64,000 nt of DNA from contig CM018694.1 of assembly GCA_009363875.1 (NCBI GenBank), positions 30,451,415-30,515,414 of the forward strand, given 5' to 3'. This DNA comes from Mikania micrantha. Taxonomy: Eukaryota > Streptophyta > Magnoliopsida > Asterales > Asteraceae. Positions within the stretch are counted from its first letter, which is position 1. Every line of letters begins with the position of its first letter. Shown piece by piece: positions 32,310 to 42,326 of the stretch. The notes under the pieces are model-generated. The model was given only the letters and a program-made list of their open reading frames with translations. It did no database searches and was not told the origin of the DNA. The translations under genes were made by a program, and so were the position numbers.

Positions 32310-33610
32310 GATGATTGCTTATAGTATTTTTTTTCACTACTTTTGGTCAAGTAGTTACAGCCATATAGACGTTGGAGTGCACGTTGGAAACTTGCTCACC
32401 CCATGTTCGGGCTCACGCCTAGCCCATCAAGCTGAGTGTGTTATGGAGGGTGGGTCATGATTGAGGCATGACACCCCCCATCACTTGGTTGCTCACGCCC
32501 CATTACACATTGCCTTAGGGTATGCTTCTCGCACCTTTAGCCATTATTTATGATATTTTTTTATACTAATTTTGCAATATCTTGCGATCTATATTTTTTA
32601 TCGCCAATTATTGCGTAATTTTGAATTATTTTCGTTTTTCATCGTGTTCACGCGAACATTAAAATGATTTTACAAATATAGCATACTCTAGGTAGATACC
32701 ATCGGCAAGATAATATCAATACCTTTAACTTTGCTTCAATGAGACGTAAAAACTTGAATGTTCCTTCATCTGAATCAGATGATGATCTCATATACCATCT
32801 TCCAACTCATTTTTAGTGGATTGTAAAAAGTTTTTACAAAAGAGAATGGTGAAATATTGTGAACAGATTGGATGATTGTTTATAGTATTTGATTTTATAA
32901 AGCTAAGAATAGTGAATTTTTTACAGAGATTTGATGATTATTTATAGAATTTTTTTTTTGTATTTTGTCAAGTACTTACGGCTATATAGCTGATGGAGTG
33001 CCTTCAATGCCGGTTCACCCTATGATAGGGCTCATGCATGGCTCATCATATTGGGTATGTTATGGAGGGAATGGTATGACCGGGGCATGTCGCCCTCATT
33101 TTAAAGTATTGTCGTTTTTCATTGTGTTAGTGCGAGCATGTAAATGATTTGACAAACGTAGCATATTCGTGTAGATACCCTCGGCAAGATAATATCCATA
33201 CTTTTAACTTTGCTTTAATGACACATAAAAACGTGAAAGTTCCTTCATCTGAATCAGATGATGACGACGATCTTGTTATTTCTTCCTTCCAACTCATTTT
33301 CAGTGGATTGTAAAAGGTTTTTAGAAAGGGAGAATGGTGAAATTTTGTGTACATATAGGATGATTGTGTATAGTATTTGATTTTTCACTGAGGAAAATAG
33401 TGATTTTTTTATAGATATTGGATAAATATATATAGTATTTGTTTTTTTATTAATTTTGGTCAAGTAGTTACGATTATATAGTCGTTGGAGTGCCCGTCCG
33501 ACGCATGGTTCACCCCATGATCGGGCTTAAGCCTAGCCCCTCATTCCGGGTGTGTTTTGAAGGGAGAGGAAGGGGCGTTAGATCCCTATCCCCTGGATGC
33601 TCACGTCCCA
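32310..33610. repeat. Three imperfect copies of a ~0.5-0.6-kb repeat, unclassified
   Basis: GTCAAGTAGTTAC...TATATAG...TTGGAGTGC starts near 32346, 32967 and 33459. Each is followed by a block like CACCCCATG.TCGGGCT..CGCCTAGCCC and preceded by GATGATTG.TTATAGTATTTG. Units are diverged and unequal (621 and 492 bp). The AATCAGATGATGA(CGA) stretch gives a Ser/Asp-rich minus-strand peptide (SSSSDSDEG) that recalls plant PIF/Harbinger proteins, but that is not enough for a call. Confidence 0.6.
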
Positions 33611-34838
33611 TCACACACACCCTTAGTGTGACAACCGGTATACGAGCTGCCATGAGTTGAAATCCAAGGGTTTACACAACCACGGTGTAGGACATTGTGT
33701 GACGAGACCATTTCTCTACCACAATACACCATGACCTACCAATTAGGCATAGGTCAGTGAAGGTGGAGAGAAACTAACTCCAAACAGTCTAGACATTAGT
33801 GAGAAGAGATAGTAACTATCTCACTTCAAAACATAAGGACCTCCATCCTTTTGAAGAGGTAGTCTAGATCAACATCGCATCAAAGAAAAGAAGTAGACAT
33901 CTACACGCTTGAGTAGCAAAAATCCCGTTGGAGTAATACTACACACCACCAACAGGTTGAAAACACGGTACCCCTTGCGACTTCCTTGTGAGCCATCACT
34001 CAAAGAATGACAGTGTAGTTAAGTCTGCTTACATTCCCTAGACCAACACGACTACAATTGAACCGGAGCGGGAGACGAATCCAACGACCTTCAATGGGAA
34101 ATCCATAAACGACAACAAGAGCTGAAACCCAACAGTGAGGGCTTACTTGTTGTGAAGACAACTCAAAACATTCCTCCAAGCGATAAAAGCAAAAATCTCA
34201 CCGATTGAGGTATCTTCAGGAATGTGAAGTCCCGTAGGGAATGCATTAGGTGCACATGGTACTAATACCTACAAGGCACTACGAAGGATTCAATTTTAAG
34301 GATGAATGTGAAGAGACAGCCACTGACTGTCTCAGTTCACTACATTAAGTTCGCGTACGGTGAGAGAACAAACAAGAATGTCAAGAAATGATATTCTTCA
34401 CCTCCCAAATGAGTAGGGATTTCAACAACCCAACATCAGAAAGCACGAAACCCATCATGTCCTAACTCACCACGGAAGGTCAACATCAGTTCTTCGTAGC
34501 AAAAAGGAAAGCACCCTCTACATGCGGCATCCAACCCAACTACATATGAATGAACACTGCAATTGAATCAAAGAGAACTTGCTCGACTAGTTCAATGGGA
34601 TTGGAAGAGAAACAGTGCAGGACAATTCCGAGAGAACTATGCTGGCAGATTGTGCAATGCCACAACTGACCTAGTTGCACCTGATCGCCAGGAAGGAGAC
34701 GAGAGAAGTCGAGCTCCAAGGTGCAGAATCCCTAAAACCTAGCTGGGAACAATTCATAATTTGTTGTACCAAAGCAAATTACAGAACTAAACCTTGAAAG
34801 TAGTGATGACTGGAAGGTGAGAGGACATCCATACAACT
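33611..34838. other. Unassigned sequence left of Gyp1
   Basis: It has no frame above 60 codons, no LTR terminal blocks beyond a possible TGTGACAACCGG at 33627, and a base composition less AT-rich than the LTRs. It continues at 47692 after Gyp1. It could be an old element or low-copy intergenic DNA. Confidence 0.4.
34834..34838. other. Target-site duplication CAACT, left copy (Gyp1)
   Basis: A perfect match to 47687-47691; 5 bp is the normal size for gypsy integrase. Confidence 0.95.
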
Positions 34839-35869
34839 TGTAACATTAGTGCCGGAACTGCCACCGGAACAGTGATCTCTACAGTACATGAACAGTAAAA
34901 CAGGTATGAATCATACACATTTCAGTAATTTCAAATTCATATCATTTATCATTATCATGGGGAGTGGTCATAGAACAGTTTCAGACACATTTAACAGAAA
35001 CACAGTTCAGAAAAAAAAAATGGTTCTTGAGTCGGATAATTATCTGGCAATACAGAACCATCATGTGATTATTTGTTTAGGATTTATTATGTATAAACGT
35101 ATGTGAGGTCTTACAGAACGAAACACACGAATATTGTTATGTGAATGCTAAATTTACGGGTTATTCGTATAGGTGACGATCTGTACGAATATATCTGAAA
35201 GTTTAACGTTCTGAATGATATTCTATAATTAGAAAACAAGATTGAAAAGTATAGTTATCGTCGTGTTCGTGCGGGTGACGATTCGAACGAATGCGCGCGA
35301 CGACCGTACATTTCGATTTAAACAGATTATTAATATTTTATTTTAATAGACAAAAAGATATTAGTTAATTTATTAGGAATTACAATCTAGAATAATTAAA
35401 TAAAATTCTATTTTATAATCGTATCGTTTCGCCGCGAAAACCACGCGAAACCGGCACATTACGCGAAACCGAACGAGACCAAACGACCGGGTATTTTTCC
35501 CCACATTTAATGTGGTCATAAAGACCACACCTACCCCATTTCTCTCTCTTCTCACCTACATCTCGTTCTCTCACTCTCTCTTTAGTTTTTCATTCAAGCA
35601 ACGATCTTCTCTCTAAGATTTGGAAGTCCAATCCTTGGTGGATTCAAGCAAATTTGGTGTCATCTTGATCCTCTCATCTCGTAGATCACGGGAGTACAAC
35701 TTATTTGAGCTTTCATCCACGAAATCTAAGGTAAACATCCATTATATTTTCGGTTTTAGAGGGTTTTTCACGAGTTCAAATTGTTTTGAGATTAGAATCG
35801 GTATTAAACACATAAAAACACTTAGATAGAGGTTAATGTACGATTAGGTGTTGTTGGGGATGGGTTTGT

Positions 35870-36350
35870 AACAGGTTGAAGCTGCAAACAAGAAAGAGAT
35901 TACAGGTTCGTGGGATCAAGGAGTCGGTTGAAGGTTCAGGTTCGCTGGCCGAACCCTACACGAACCATATGAGGCAGCCGAACCCTACATGGTTCCTGCA
36001 ACGAACCCTGTTTCATTATGGGCATGTCTGCAACGAACCCTGCATGGCTGACCTTGGCCGAACCATGGGTGATCACGAACCTTAGGGTGGCGAACCCTAG
36101 AACTCGCGAAACCAGGGCCTTAGCCGAACACTTGGAACGAACCCTTTTCAGCCGAACTCTAGGTGGTCATGGATCTAGAACACACGAACCTTTGCATGGC
36201 GAACCCTACCTGGTCGAACTTTAGTAGGCACGAACCCAGGAACCATATCCACGAACTCTTTTGGCCGAACCATTGTGAGAAGCCCACGAACCCAAGCTGT
36301 GAATAGATAGGGCCGAACCTTCTCCTAATTTTCTAAAGGTTCGCTGCTCT
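35870..36350 (+). repeat. CGAACC word cluster, Gyp1 5' LTR
   Basis: About 20 copies of (C/A/G)CGAACC(C/T), or the reverse GGTTCG near the edges, occur in 480 bp. Spacing is irregular and the filler between words is unrelated, so this is not a tandem array. One strand is strongly preferred. Confidence 0.92.
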
Positions 36351-37499
36351 AGGCCATTATTAAACTAAAACTCGTTAATTAGATTGAGGTGAGATCAAGA
36401 ACCATTAAAGCTAGTAGTAGGAACCTAGGAAAGGTTTAACTTATCATTAACCGAGGTTTGTTTCATGTGTATTTATTGTATAATGTGCATGCATGATGGT
36501 TCTTGGATCAAATTCTTATACATATGGGTGTGCATGGGAATTCTAAGGAACATGAAAGTCGTACATAGTCATGTTATGAATGTCCACTAGCTTAGTTGTG
36601 TAACTACCTACAGGGGATCATTCACGGGCTTGAATAACGATCAATTTGGAATCAAGGATATTCAATTGGGCCTAAGTGAGCCCAATGGGACTTGATTAAG
36701 TCCATCATAGGTTAAACGTTCAAATTAAATACAAGTATTGATGTTTTAACTAAAATGAAGATGTTTTAAATGAAAAGTTAGTAATTTTTCTAAAATCTTG
36801 TTTAATTTGAAATCATAAATGGCATTGGTTTCCTTTAAGTTTACTTGATTATAAAAGTATTGTAATGATTAGGTTTAAAGACTTGTTTGATTTAAATTAT
36901 TTACTTGAATTGATTGATTGGGAACTTGTTATAAAATAGACGATTTAATTGTTTGGAATTGTTTTAAAAACAAAGGAAACTCTGCCGAAATTTTCTAAAA
37001 TTTAAAGGTAAGTTGTAACTAATCATGGGAATTGGGATCATAAGAAGGGTAATTAAGATAGAGTAGATCTTAGATACACTTAGTATTAAGACACTTAGTT
37101 GCACACACAACAAGACTCAAGGTCTTAGGCACAACGACTACTACGCGTACTTATTATATTCGAATTCTTATAAAATAACTCAGGAACCGAAGAAACTTAG
37201 CTTACATACAGGAGCGCGCATTTTGTGTTAGATCAAATTACATAGCAGCACAGGTGAGTTCATTGCCCCTTTTCTAACATTTATGTTTTAAAATGCGGGG
37301 CTGAGAAGCATGCGTAGACTGTTTACTTAAATTGTCTACTTTAAATGCTTTTAAAATTTATATGTTTCATATATATAAATGTTATCCTGAACCATGTTTA
37401 GGAAGATTTTATGCAGGTTTTACTAAGCTTATTCACTTATATATATTAAGTGAATAAACGAGTTAAACTAAACTTTTCAATAAGTCAAAACATTCAAAG

Positions 37500-37640
37500 G
37501 AATCAAATCAAACATTTTGGGAAATCAAGTGGGTGAATTCAAGGGAATCAAATCAAAAATTTTGGGAAATCAAGTGGGTGAATTCAAGGAATCAAATCAA
37601 ACATTTTGGGAAATCAAGTGGGTGAATTCAAGATATCAAA
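37500..37640 (+). repeat. ~44-bp tandem repeat in the Gyp1 5' LTR
   Basis: Three copies of GGGAAATCAAGTGGGTGAATTC with its AATCAAATCAAACATTTT flank, plus a decayed fourth. The in-frame peptide it produces (70 codons from 37517) is a by-product. Confidence 0.88.
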
Positions 37641-38303
37641 TCAAACAGTTTGACAAAACAAGGGTGGGACTTCAAGACATCAAACAAAACAATCTTTGCA
37701 AAGATAACATTCAATGTTCTACAAACTAAGTGTTTGTTGGAAAATGAATCAAGTGTACAACCGATCAATGAATCTTGTATTCTATGATCAACACATCAAG
37801 TACATCTTGTGACAAAATCAGACGATCATTAAATCATTTTTAAGGGGTAGTATGTGAAATATCAGAGATAACATTTGCCAACACATTGAACTCAGAAATC
37901 CTATATTTCAAGAAGTCCTAGCTAGACTGATTGACTTGTAGGTCTTATGTTTGATGATATTTACAGAATTCCCTAACTACTAAGTACCTAGATTGACAGA
38001 CTAGTCTACTCGAGTATGACCATAGGCCCCAATCATAAGGACTTAGATTTTATTAAATGTTTATTTACTTGTTTAATTAAGCATTTATAACTGTTTATAC
38101 AATTGTGTGGTTGATCATATTGTATGATGAACTTAAGGAATCAACAGGGATTTCAAATGATTGTAATGACAGGAACAATAAACAGAGGTACATATGGGAT
38201 TGTGTTAAGGGTAAAAATGCTTAATTATCATTAACAACAGTGTCATATGTGAATTAGTATGTGGTGGGATGTTGGCTGGGCGGGCGGTAAGTTCGACCCT
38301 ACA

Positions 38304-38324
38304 TATGCCCTATATATAAGCATA
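38304..38324 (+). promoter_or_regulatory. Palindromic TATA block in the Gyp1 5' LTR
   Basis: TATGCCCTATATATAAG followed by CATA: arms TATGC/GCATA around a TATATA core, with GTGGTGGGATGTTGGCTGGG about 50 bp upstream. It is conserved in LTRs A, D, J, L and, modified, B and E. Confidence 0.6.
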
Positions 38325-38825
38325 CCGATTTGGATATTACAGGTGAAGTTAATGAGGTTAGGGTCTTTACCAAAGGAGGTTTTCAAATCATTTTCAAATC
38401 ATTTTCAAATATTAAACTATATGAACTCACCAACCATGTGTTGACCTTTATTTTTGCATGACTTCTCAGGTGACGAACAGGTCAATTAGGAAGTCATTTC
38501 TTTTGGACTAGGACTTCAGATAGAAGACTAGTATTTTGGACCTGCATACTTTTGAAGACATCATGATATAAATTATTTTGTATATCTTGTGTAAATACAA
38601 GATAGTCATATATTGATGTTTCACAATAGATTTACATTGTTAAATTATAAACGTTACTGCTGTAATTTAACTTTATAATTCTATTATATTTAGCATTTCT
38701 CATTTACATCATGTGCAATGTAGACAATCTGATCACTTCGATTATCATTCACGATATCGCGCCCCGGGAACCTTCCGCCCGTCGGGGAAACTCGATCCTA
38801 CCCCGCCGGCTCGGGGTGTGACAGA

Positions 38826-38839
38826 TTGGTATCAGAGCC
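38826..38839 (+). other. Gyp1 primer-binding site
   Basis: TTGGTATCAGAGCC, two bases after the LTR end, pairs with initiator-Met tRNA. Confidence 0.95.
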
Positions 38840-38999
38840 ATGGTTATAGAGAAATATAGGTCACTTATTTAATTGGTTTGGCCTAGACTATAACCTAGGG
38901 ACCCTGCATATAGAGAACATAGGACTTAAGACTTATTTGCATATTGTCTTCTGTATTCGATCATTGCACTAACCGGTGACTTTATTGGTTATGATCAGA

Positions 39000-40817
39000 A
39001 TGCCTCCACGAAGACAACCTCCCTTGATACAGCTACCACCTCAAGACTTGGCTCCACACTCCTCCACACCGTCTCCGAATGACTCTCCACCACCACCTCC
39101 TCCACCTCCTCCTCCCCCTCCTCCATTGATTACTCAAGCATCTGGTTCAGGCACAACACCGACCATGGACCCTGCTACTATCGCTCTGGTGACGTTACTG
39201 AGTAGCCAGATGACGAATCAGATGAAAGAGGCAATACCGGAGATGTTCCTTCGTCTTCGTAATGAGATCCTCAACACTGGCAACACATCAGGAGAAGCCA
39301 GTGGGAATACTGGAGATTCATCTCATTACTCCTACAAGTCCTTCGTAGGATGTAAACCACCCAGTTTTAGTGGGTCTGAAGGTGCCGTTGGACTAATCCA
39401 ATGGATTGAGAAGATTGAGGCAACGTTGGATCTCTGCAGCTGCCCCGAACACCACAAGGTCCGTTACTCAGCTGGAACATTCAACAAACGGGCTCTGACC
39501 TGGTGGAACGGTCAGATCAATGCTCGAGGAAGAGAGAAAGCCATGGCCATGCCATGGGAAGATTTCAAGACACTGCTGCGAACAGAGTTCTGTCCCAAGA
39601 ACGAGCTGCAGAAATTGGAAGTTGAACTATCCAACCATGTGATGAAGGGAGCTGATCACATGGGGTATACAACTCGTTACCACGAGTTGGTTGCTTTGGT
39701 ACCTGACATGGTACCAACTTTGGAGAAAAGGATAGACCGTTATGTAGGTGGACTTCCCGCCTGCATTCAGGGCATGGTTGTTTCAGCCAACCCTACTACT
39801 GTTGAATCTGCAGTGAGACTGTCTGGGAAACTCACTGATCTTATGGTAGCCTCTGGAACTTTAAAGAAGGAGGCTGAACCCAGCAAGAACAAGTCTGAGT
39901 CTTCCAAGAAACCCCACCACCATCAGAAGAAGAAACAGAAGACCATCAAGAACTACACGGTGGCCACACCTCTCCAACAAGTAACAGCAGCACCACAAAA
40001 CCCCAACCGCAAGCCTTACACTGGCACGTTTCCTTTGTGTGCCAAGTGTCAGTATCATCACCCGGCTGACGCTCCGTGTAAACATTGCACAGGATGTGGA
40101 AGAAAGGGCCATTGGGTCCAATACTGTAGGATGACACCTAACCAAGCAGTCAACAATGCTGCTTTGGCTCTTCCTCCACCAGCAAATCAGAACAATGGTG
40201 GATGCTATAACTGTGGCGAACAAGGCCACTTTGCGAAGAACTGCCCAAAGAAGGCTCAACCAGCAGTTCAAGCACCCCGTGGACGAGCCTTTGCTATCGG
40301 AGCACCAGCTGCACGCCAGGACCCAAATGTGGTCACTGGTACGTTTCTCTTACATGACTTTTATGCATCTGTCTTATTTGATACTGGTGCGGATCAGAGT
40401 TTTATCTCTACCGACTTTGCGTGCCAACTAGATTCCATAGAGGAACAGTTAGACTCCCCTTACATTATAGAAGTAGCTAACGGGAAACAGATCACAGTTA
40501 GTACAGTTTATAGGAACTGCCCATTGACACTAAATGATTTTACATTTACCATCGATTTGATACCGATGGAGCTGGGTAGTTTTGACATCATTGTTGGAAT
40601 GGATTGGCTTTCATCTAACCGAGTGGAAGTCATCTGTTCTGAGAAGCTGCTTCGAATTCCATTGCCGAGTGATCGTGTATTGGAAGTTAAAGGGGATCAA
40701 GCAAAGCAAAGTGTCAAAATCATTTCTTGCATAAAGGCGCGTAAGTGTCTACAGAAGCGGTGCATAGCATTCCTGGCTCATGTGTTGGAAAAAGAGAAAG
40801 ACAAGAAGAAGGTTTAA
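39000..40817 (+). CDS. gag-pro: Gyp1 Gag-protease (605 residues)
   Basis: The chosen start is the ATG at 39000 (MPPRRQPP), which matches the start of Gyp2 Gag; in-frame ATG 38991 and a GTG further upstream are alternatives. Order: Pro-rich N-terminus (a run of 12 Pro near residue 40); retrotransposon Gag core (YKSFVGCKPPSFSG near residue 112, FNKRALTWW); a Lys-rich linker; zinc knuckles CTGCGRKGHWVQYC and CYNCGEQGHFAKNC (the latter near residue 402); aspartic protease FDTGADQSF (near residue 460) with the GMDWLSSN region. Gag forms the particle and packages RNA, and the protease matures it. It ends at TAA 40815-40817, after which the same frame continues as RT. Confidence 0.94.
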   Translation: MPPRRQPPLIQLPPQDLAPHSSTPSPNDSPPPPPPPPPPPPPLITQASGSGTTPTMDPATIALVTLLSSQMTNQMKEAIPEMFLRLRNEILNTGNTSGEASGNTGDSSHYSYKSFVGCKPPSFSGSEGAVGLIQWIEKIEATLDLCSCPEHHKVRYSAGTFNKRALTWWNGQINARGREKAMAMPWEDFKTLLRTEFCPKNELQKLEVELSNHVMKGADHMGYTTRYHELVALVPDMVPTLEKRIDRYVGGLPACIQGMVVSANPTTVESAVRLSGKLTDLMVASGTLKKEAEPSKNKSESSKKPHHHQKKKQKTIKNYTVATPLQQVTAAPQNPNRKPYTGTFPLCAKCQYHHPADAPCKHCTGCGRKGHWVQYCRMTPNQAVNNAALALPPPANQNNGGCYNCGEQGHFAKNCPKKAQPAVQAPRGRAFAIGAPAARQDPNVVTGTFLLHDFYASVLFDTGADQSFISTDFACQLDSIEEQLDSPYIIEVANGKQITVSTVYRNCPLTLNDFTFTIDLIPMELGSFDIIVGMDWLSSNRVEVICSEKLLRIPLPSDRVLEVKGDQAKQSVKIISCIKARKCLQKRCIAFLAHVLEKEKDKKKV

Positions 40818-42326
40818 GATGTACCAGTAGTGAAAGAATATCCTGAACTATTCCCCGAAGACCTACCTGGTTTGCCACCTGCGCGACCGGTAGAATTTCG
40901 TATTGACTTAATTCCTGGAGCAACTCCTGTTGCTAAATCTCCTTACAGGTTAGCACCTTCAGAGATGCAGGAATTGTCTAATCAGTTACAGGAGCTACTT
41001 GACAAGGGTTTCATCAGACCGAGCTACTCACCTTGGGGAGCTCCGGTTTTGTTCGTGAAGAAGAAAGACGGATCGTTCAGAATGTGCATAGATTACAGAG
41101 AGCTGAACAAATTAACCATCAAGAATCGGTATCCATTGCCGAGGATTGATGATTTGTTTGACCAACTACAAGGAGCACAGTACTTCTCAAAGATTGACTT
41201 GCGGTCTGGATATCATCAGTTGAGAGTTCAAGATGAAGACATACCGAAGACGGCCTTCCGAACCAGATACGGGCATTACGAATTTATGGTGATGCCCTTC
41301 GGATTGACAAATGCACCAGCGGTTTTCATGGATCTCATGAATCGAGTGTGCAAGCCGTACTTGGATCAGTTTGTCATTGTTTTCATTGATGACATACTGA
41401 TTTATTCCAAGACCAAAACAGAACATGAGCAACACCTTAGAAAGATCTTGGAGCTGTTGAAAGAAGAGAAACTATATGCCAAATTCTCTAAATGTGAGTT
41501 TTGGCTAAGAGAAGTTCAATTTCTGGGCCATGTGGTCAACAGCGAGGGAATTCATGTAGACCCTGCCAAGATTGAAGCGATAAAGAATTGGGACACTCCG
41601 AAGACACCGACGGAGATACGGTCTTTTCTGGGATTGGCGGGTTATTACAGAAGGTTTATCTCAAACTTTTCTAAGATAGCCTTGCCTCGCACTAAGCTAA
41701 CCCAGAAAAGCGAACCGTTTGTCTGGGAGCAGAAACAGGAAGATGCTTTTCAGACATTGAAACAGAAACTGTGTGATGCTCCAATTCTATCTCTCCCAGA
41801 GGGCTGTGATGACTTTGTTGTGTACTGCGATGCTTCCCATCAGGGACTCGGTTGTGTGTTAATGCAACGGGACAAAGTCATAGCCTATGCATCAAGACAG
41901 TTAAAGATTCATGAGAAGAATTACACTACTCATGATCTTGAACTGGGAGCTGTAATCTTCGCACTGAAGATTTGGAGACATTACTTATATGGCACCAAGT
42001 GTACCATATTTACTGATCACAAAAGTCTGCAGCACATCTTTGATCAGAAGGAACTCAACATGCGACAGCGTCGTTGGGTAGAACTTCTAAATGATTATGA
42101 TTGTGTGATCAAGTACCATCCGGGAAAGGCGAACGTTGTAGCTGATGCCTTGAGCCGGAAGGAACGGGTCAAACCCTTGCGCGTCAGAGCAATGGGGATG
42201 ACTGTGCAGACCAGCTTAAGAGACAAGATCATTCAAGCACAGCAAGAGTCAGTTGATAGAGGAAACCTAAAGAAGGAACTTGATTGCGGAGCAGAGAAAC
42301 ATTTGAGATTAAGCCTGATGGAATGA
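40818..42326 (+). CDS. pol: Gyp1 Pol part 1: reverse transcriptase and RNase H
   Basis: It is in the same frame as gag-pro, behind a single TAA. The first usable start codon is a GTG at 40830, so a readthrough or a nonsense mutation is implied. RT blocks: SPWGAPVLFVKKKDGSFRMC, YRELNKLTIKNRYPLP, FSKIDLRSGYHQ, MPFGLTNAP, and catalytic FIDDILIYS near 41382, then FLGLAGYYRRFI. RNase H: YCDASHQGLG (near 41826), ...LELGAVIFALKIWRHYLYG, TDHKSLQHI, ...ANVVADALSR. All catalytic motifs are intact. Sense is lost near 42290 by a -1 shift, and the ORF stops at 42324-42326. Confidence 0.92.
   Translation, partial: DVPVVKEYPELFPEDLPGLPPARPVEFRIDLIPGATPVAKSPYRLAPSEMQELSNQLQELLDKGFIRPSYSPWGAPVLFVKKKDGSFRMCIDYRELNKLTIKNRYPLPRIDDLFDQLQGAQYFSKIDLRSGYHQLRVQDEDIPKTAFRTRYGHYEFMVMPFGLTNAPAVFMDLMNRVCKPYLDQFVIVFIDDILIYSKTKTEHEQHLRKILELLKEEKLYAKFSKCEFWLREVQFLGHVVNSEGIHVDPAKIEAIKNWDTPKTPTEIRSFLGLAGYYRRFISNFSKIALPRTKLTQKSEPFVWEQKQEDAFQTLKQKLCDAPILSLPEGCDDFVVYCDASHQGLGCVLMQRDKVIAYASRQLKIHEKNYTTHDLELGAVIFALKIWRHYLYGTKCTIFTDHKSLQHIFDQKELNMRQRRWVELLNDYDCVIKYHPGKANVVADALSRKERVKPLRVRAMGMTVQTSLRDKIIQAQQESVDRGNLKKELDCGAEKHLRLSLME

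Larger units (their letters stand above)
37254..38469 (+). other. Putative intron in the Gyp1 5' LTR (1216 bp)
   Basis: Donor CACAG|GTGAGTTCATTGCCCC. Acceptor CTCACCAACCATGTGTTGACC...GACTTCTCAG|GTGACGAAC. Removing it would bring the CT-rich start region closer to the primer site and gag. It must stay in genomic RNA to keep the LTR intact. Confidence 0.62.
34839..38823 (+). repeat. Gyp1 5' LTR (3985 bp)
   Basis: Order of parts: TGTAACATTAG; U3 with GTGACGATC/TGACGATTCG...ACGAAT blocks (35172, 35275); TATA-like GGGTATTTTT near 35490; CT-rich start (35535-35585); donor-like CTAAG|GTAAAC (35731); CGAACC cluster (35870-36350); GAGCGCGCATT (37212); donor (37254); 44-bp repeats; TATGCCCTATATATAAG (38304); acceptor (38469); GC-rich end CGCGCCCCGGG...GGGGTGTGACA. 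Most of the 4 kb would be R-U5 if transcription starts at the CT-rich region. Confidence 0.92.

Noticed and set aside
35876..36224. Overlapping 68-69-codon ORFs in both Gyp1 LTRs (also 44741-45089)
   Set aside because: By-products of the CGAACC words; non-coding in related LTRs.
37517..37729. 70-codon ORF with peptide repeats in the Gyp1 LTR
   Set aside because: It comes from a 44-bp tandem repeat, and the repeat changes frame within it.
38826..38839. tRNA gene fragments at TGGTATCAGAGC sites
   Set aside because: Only the 12-14 bp primer-binding match is present, always beside an LTR, with no cloverleaf.
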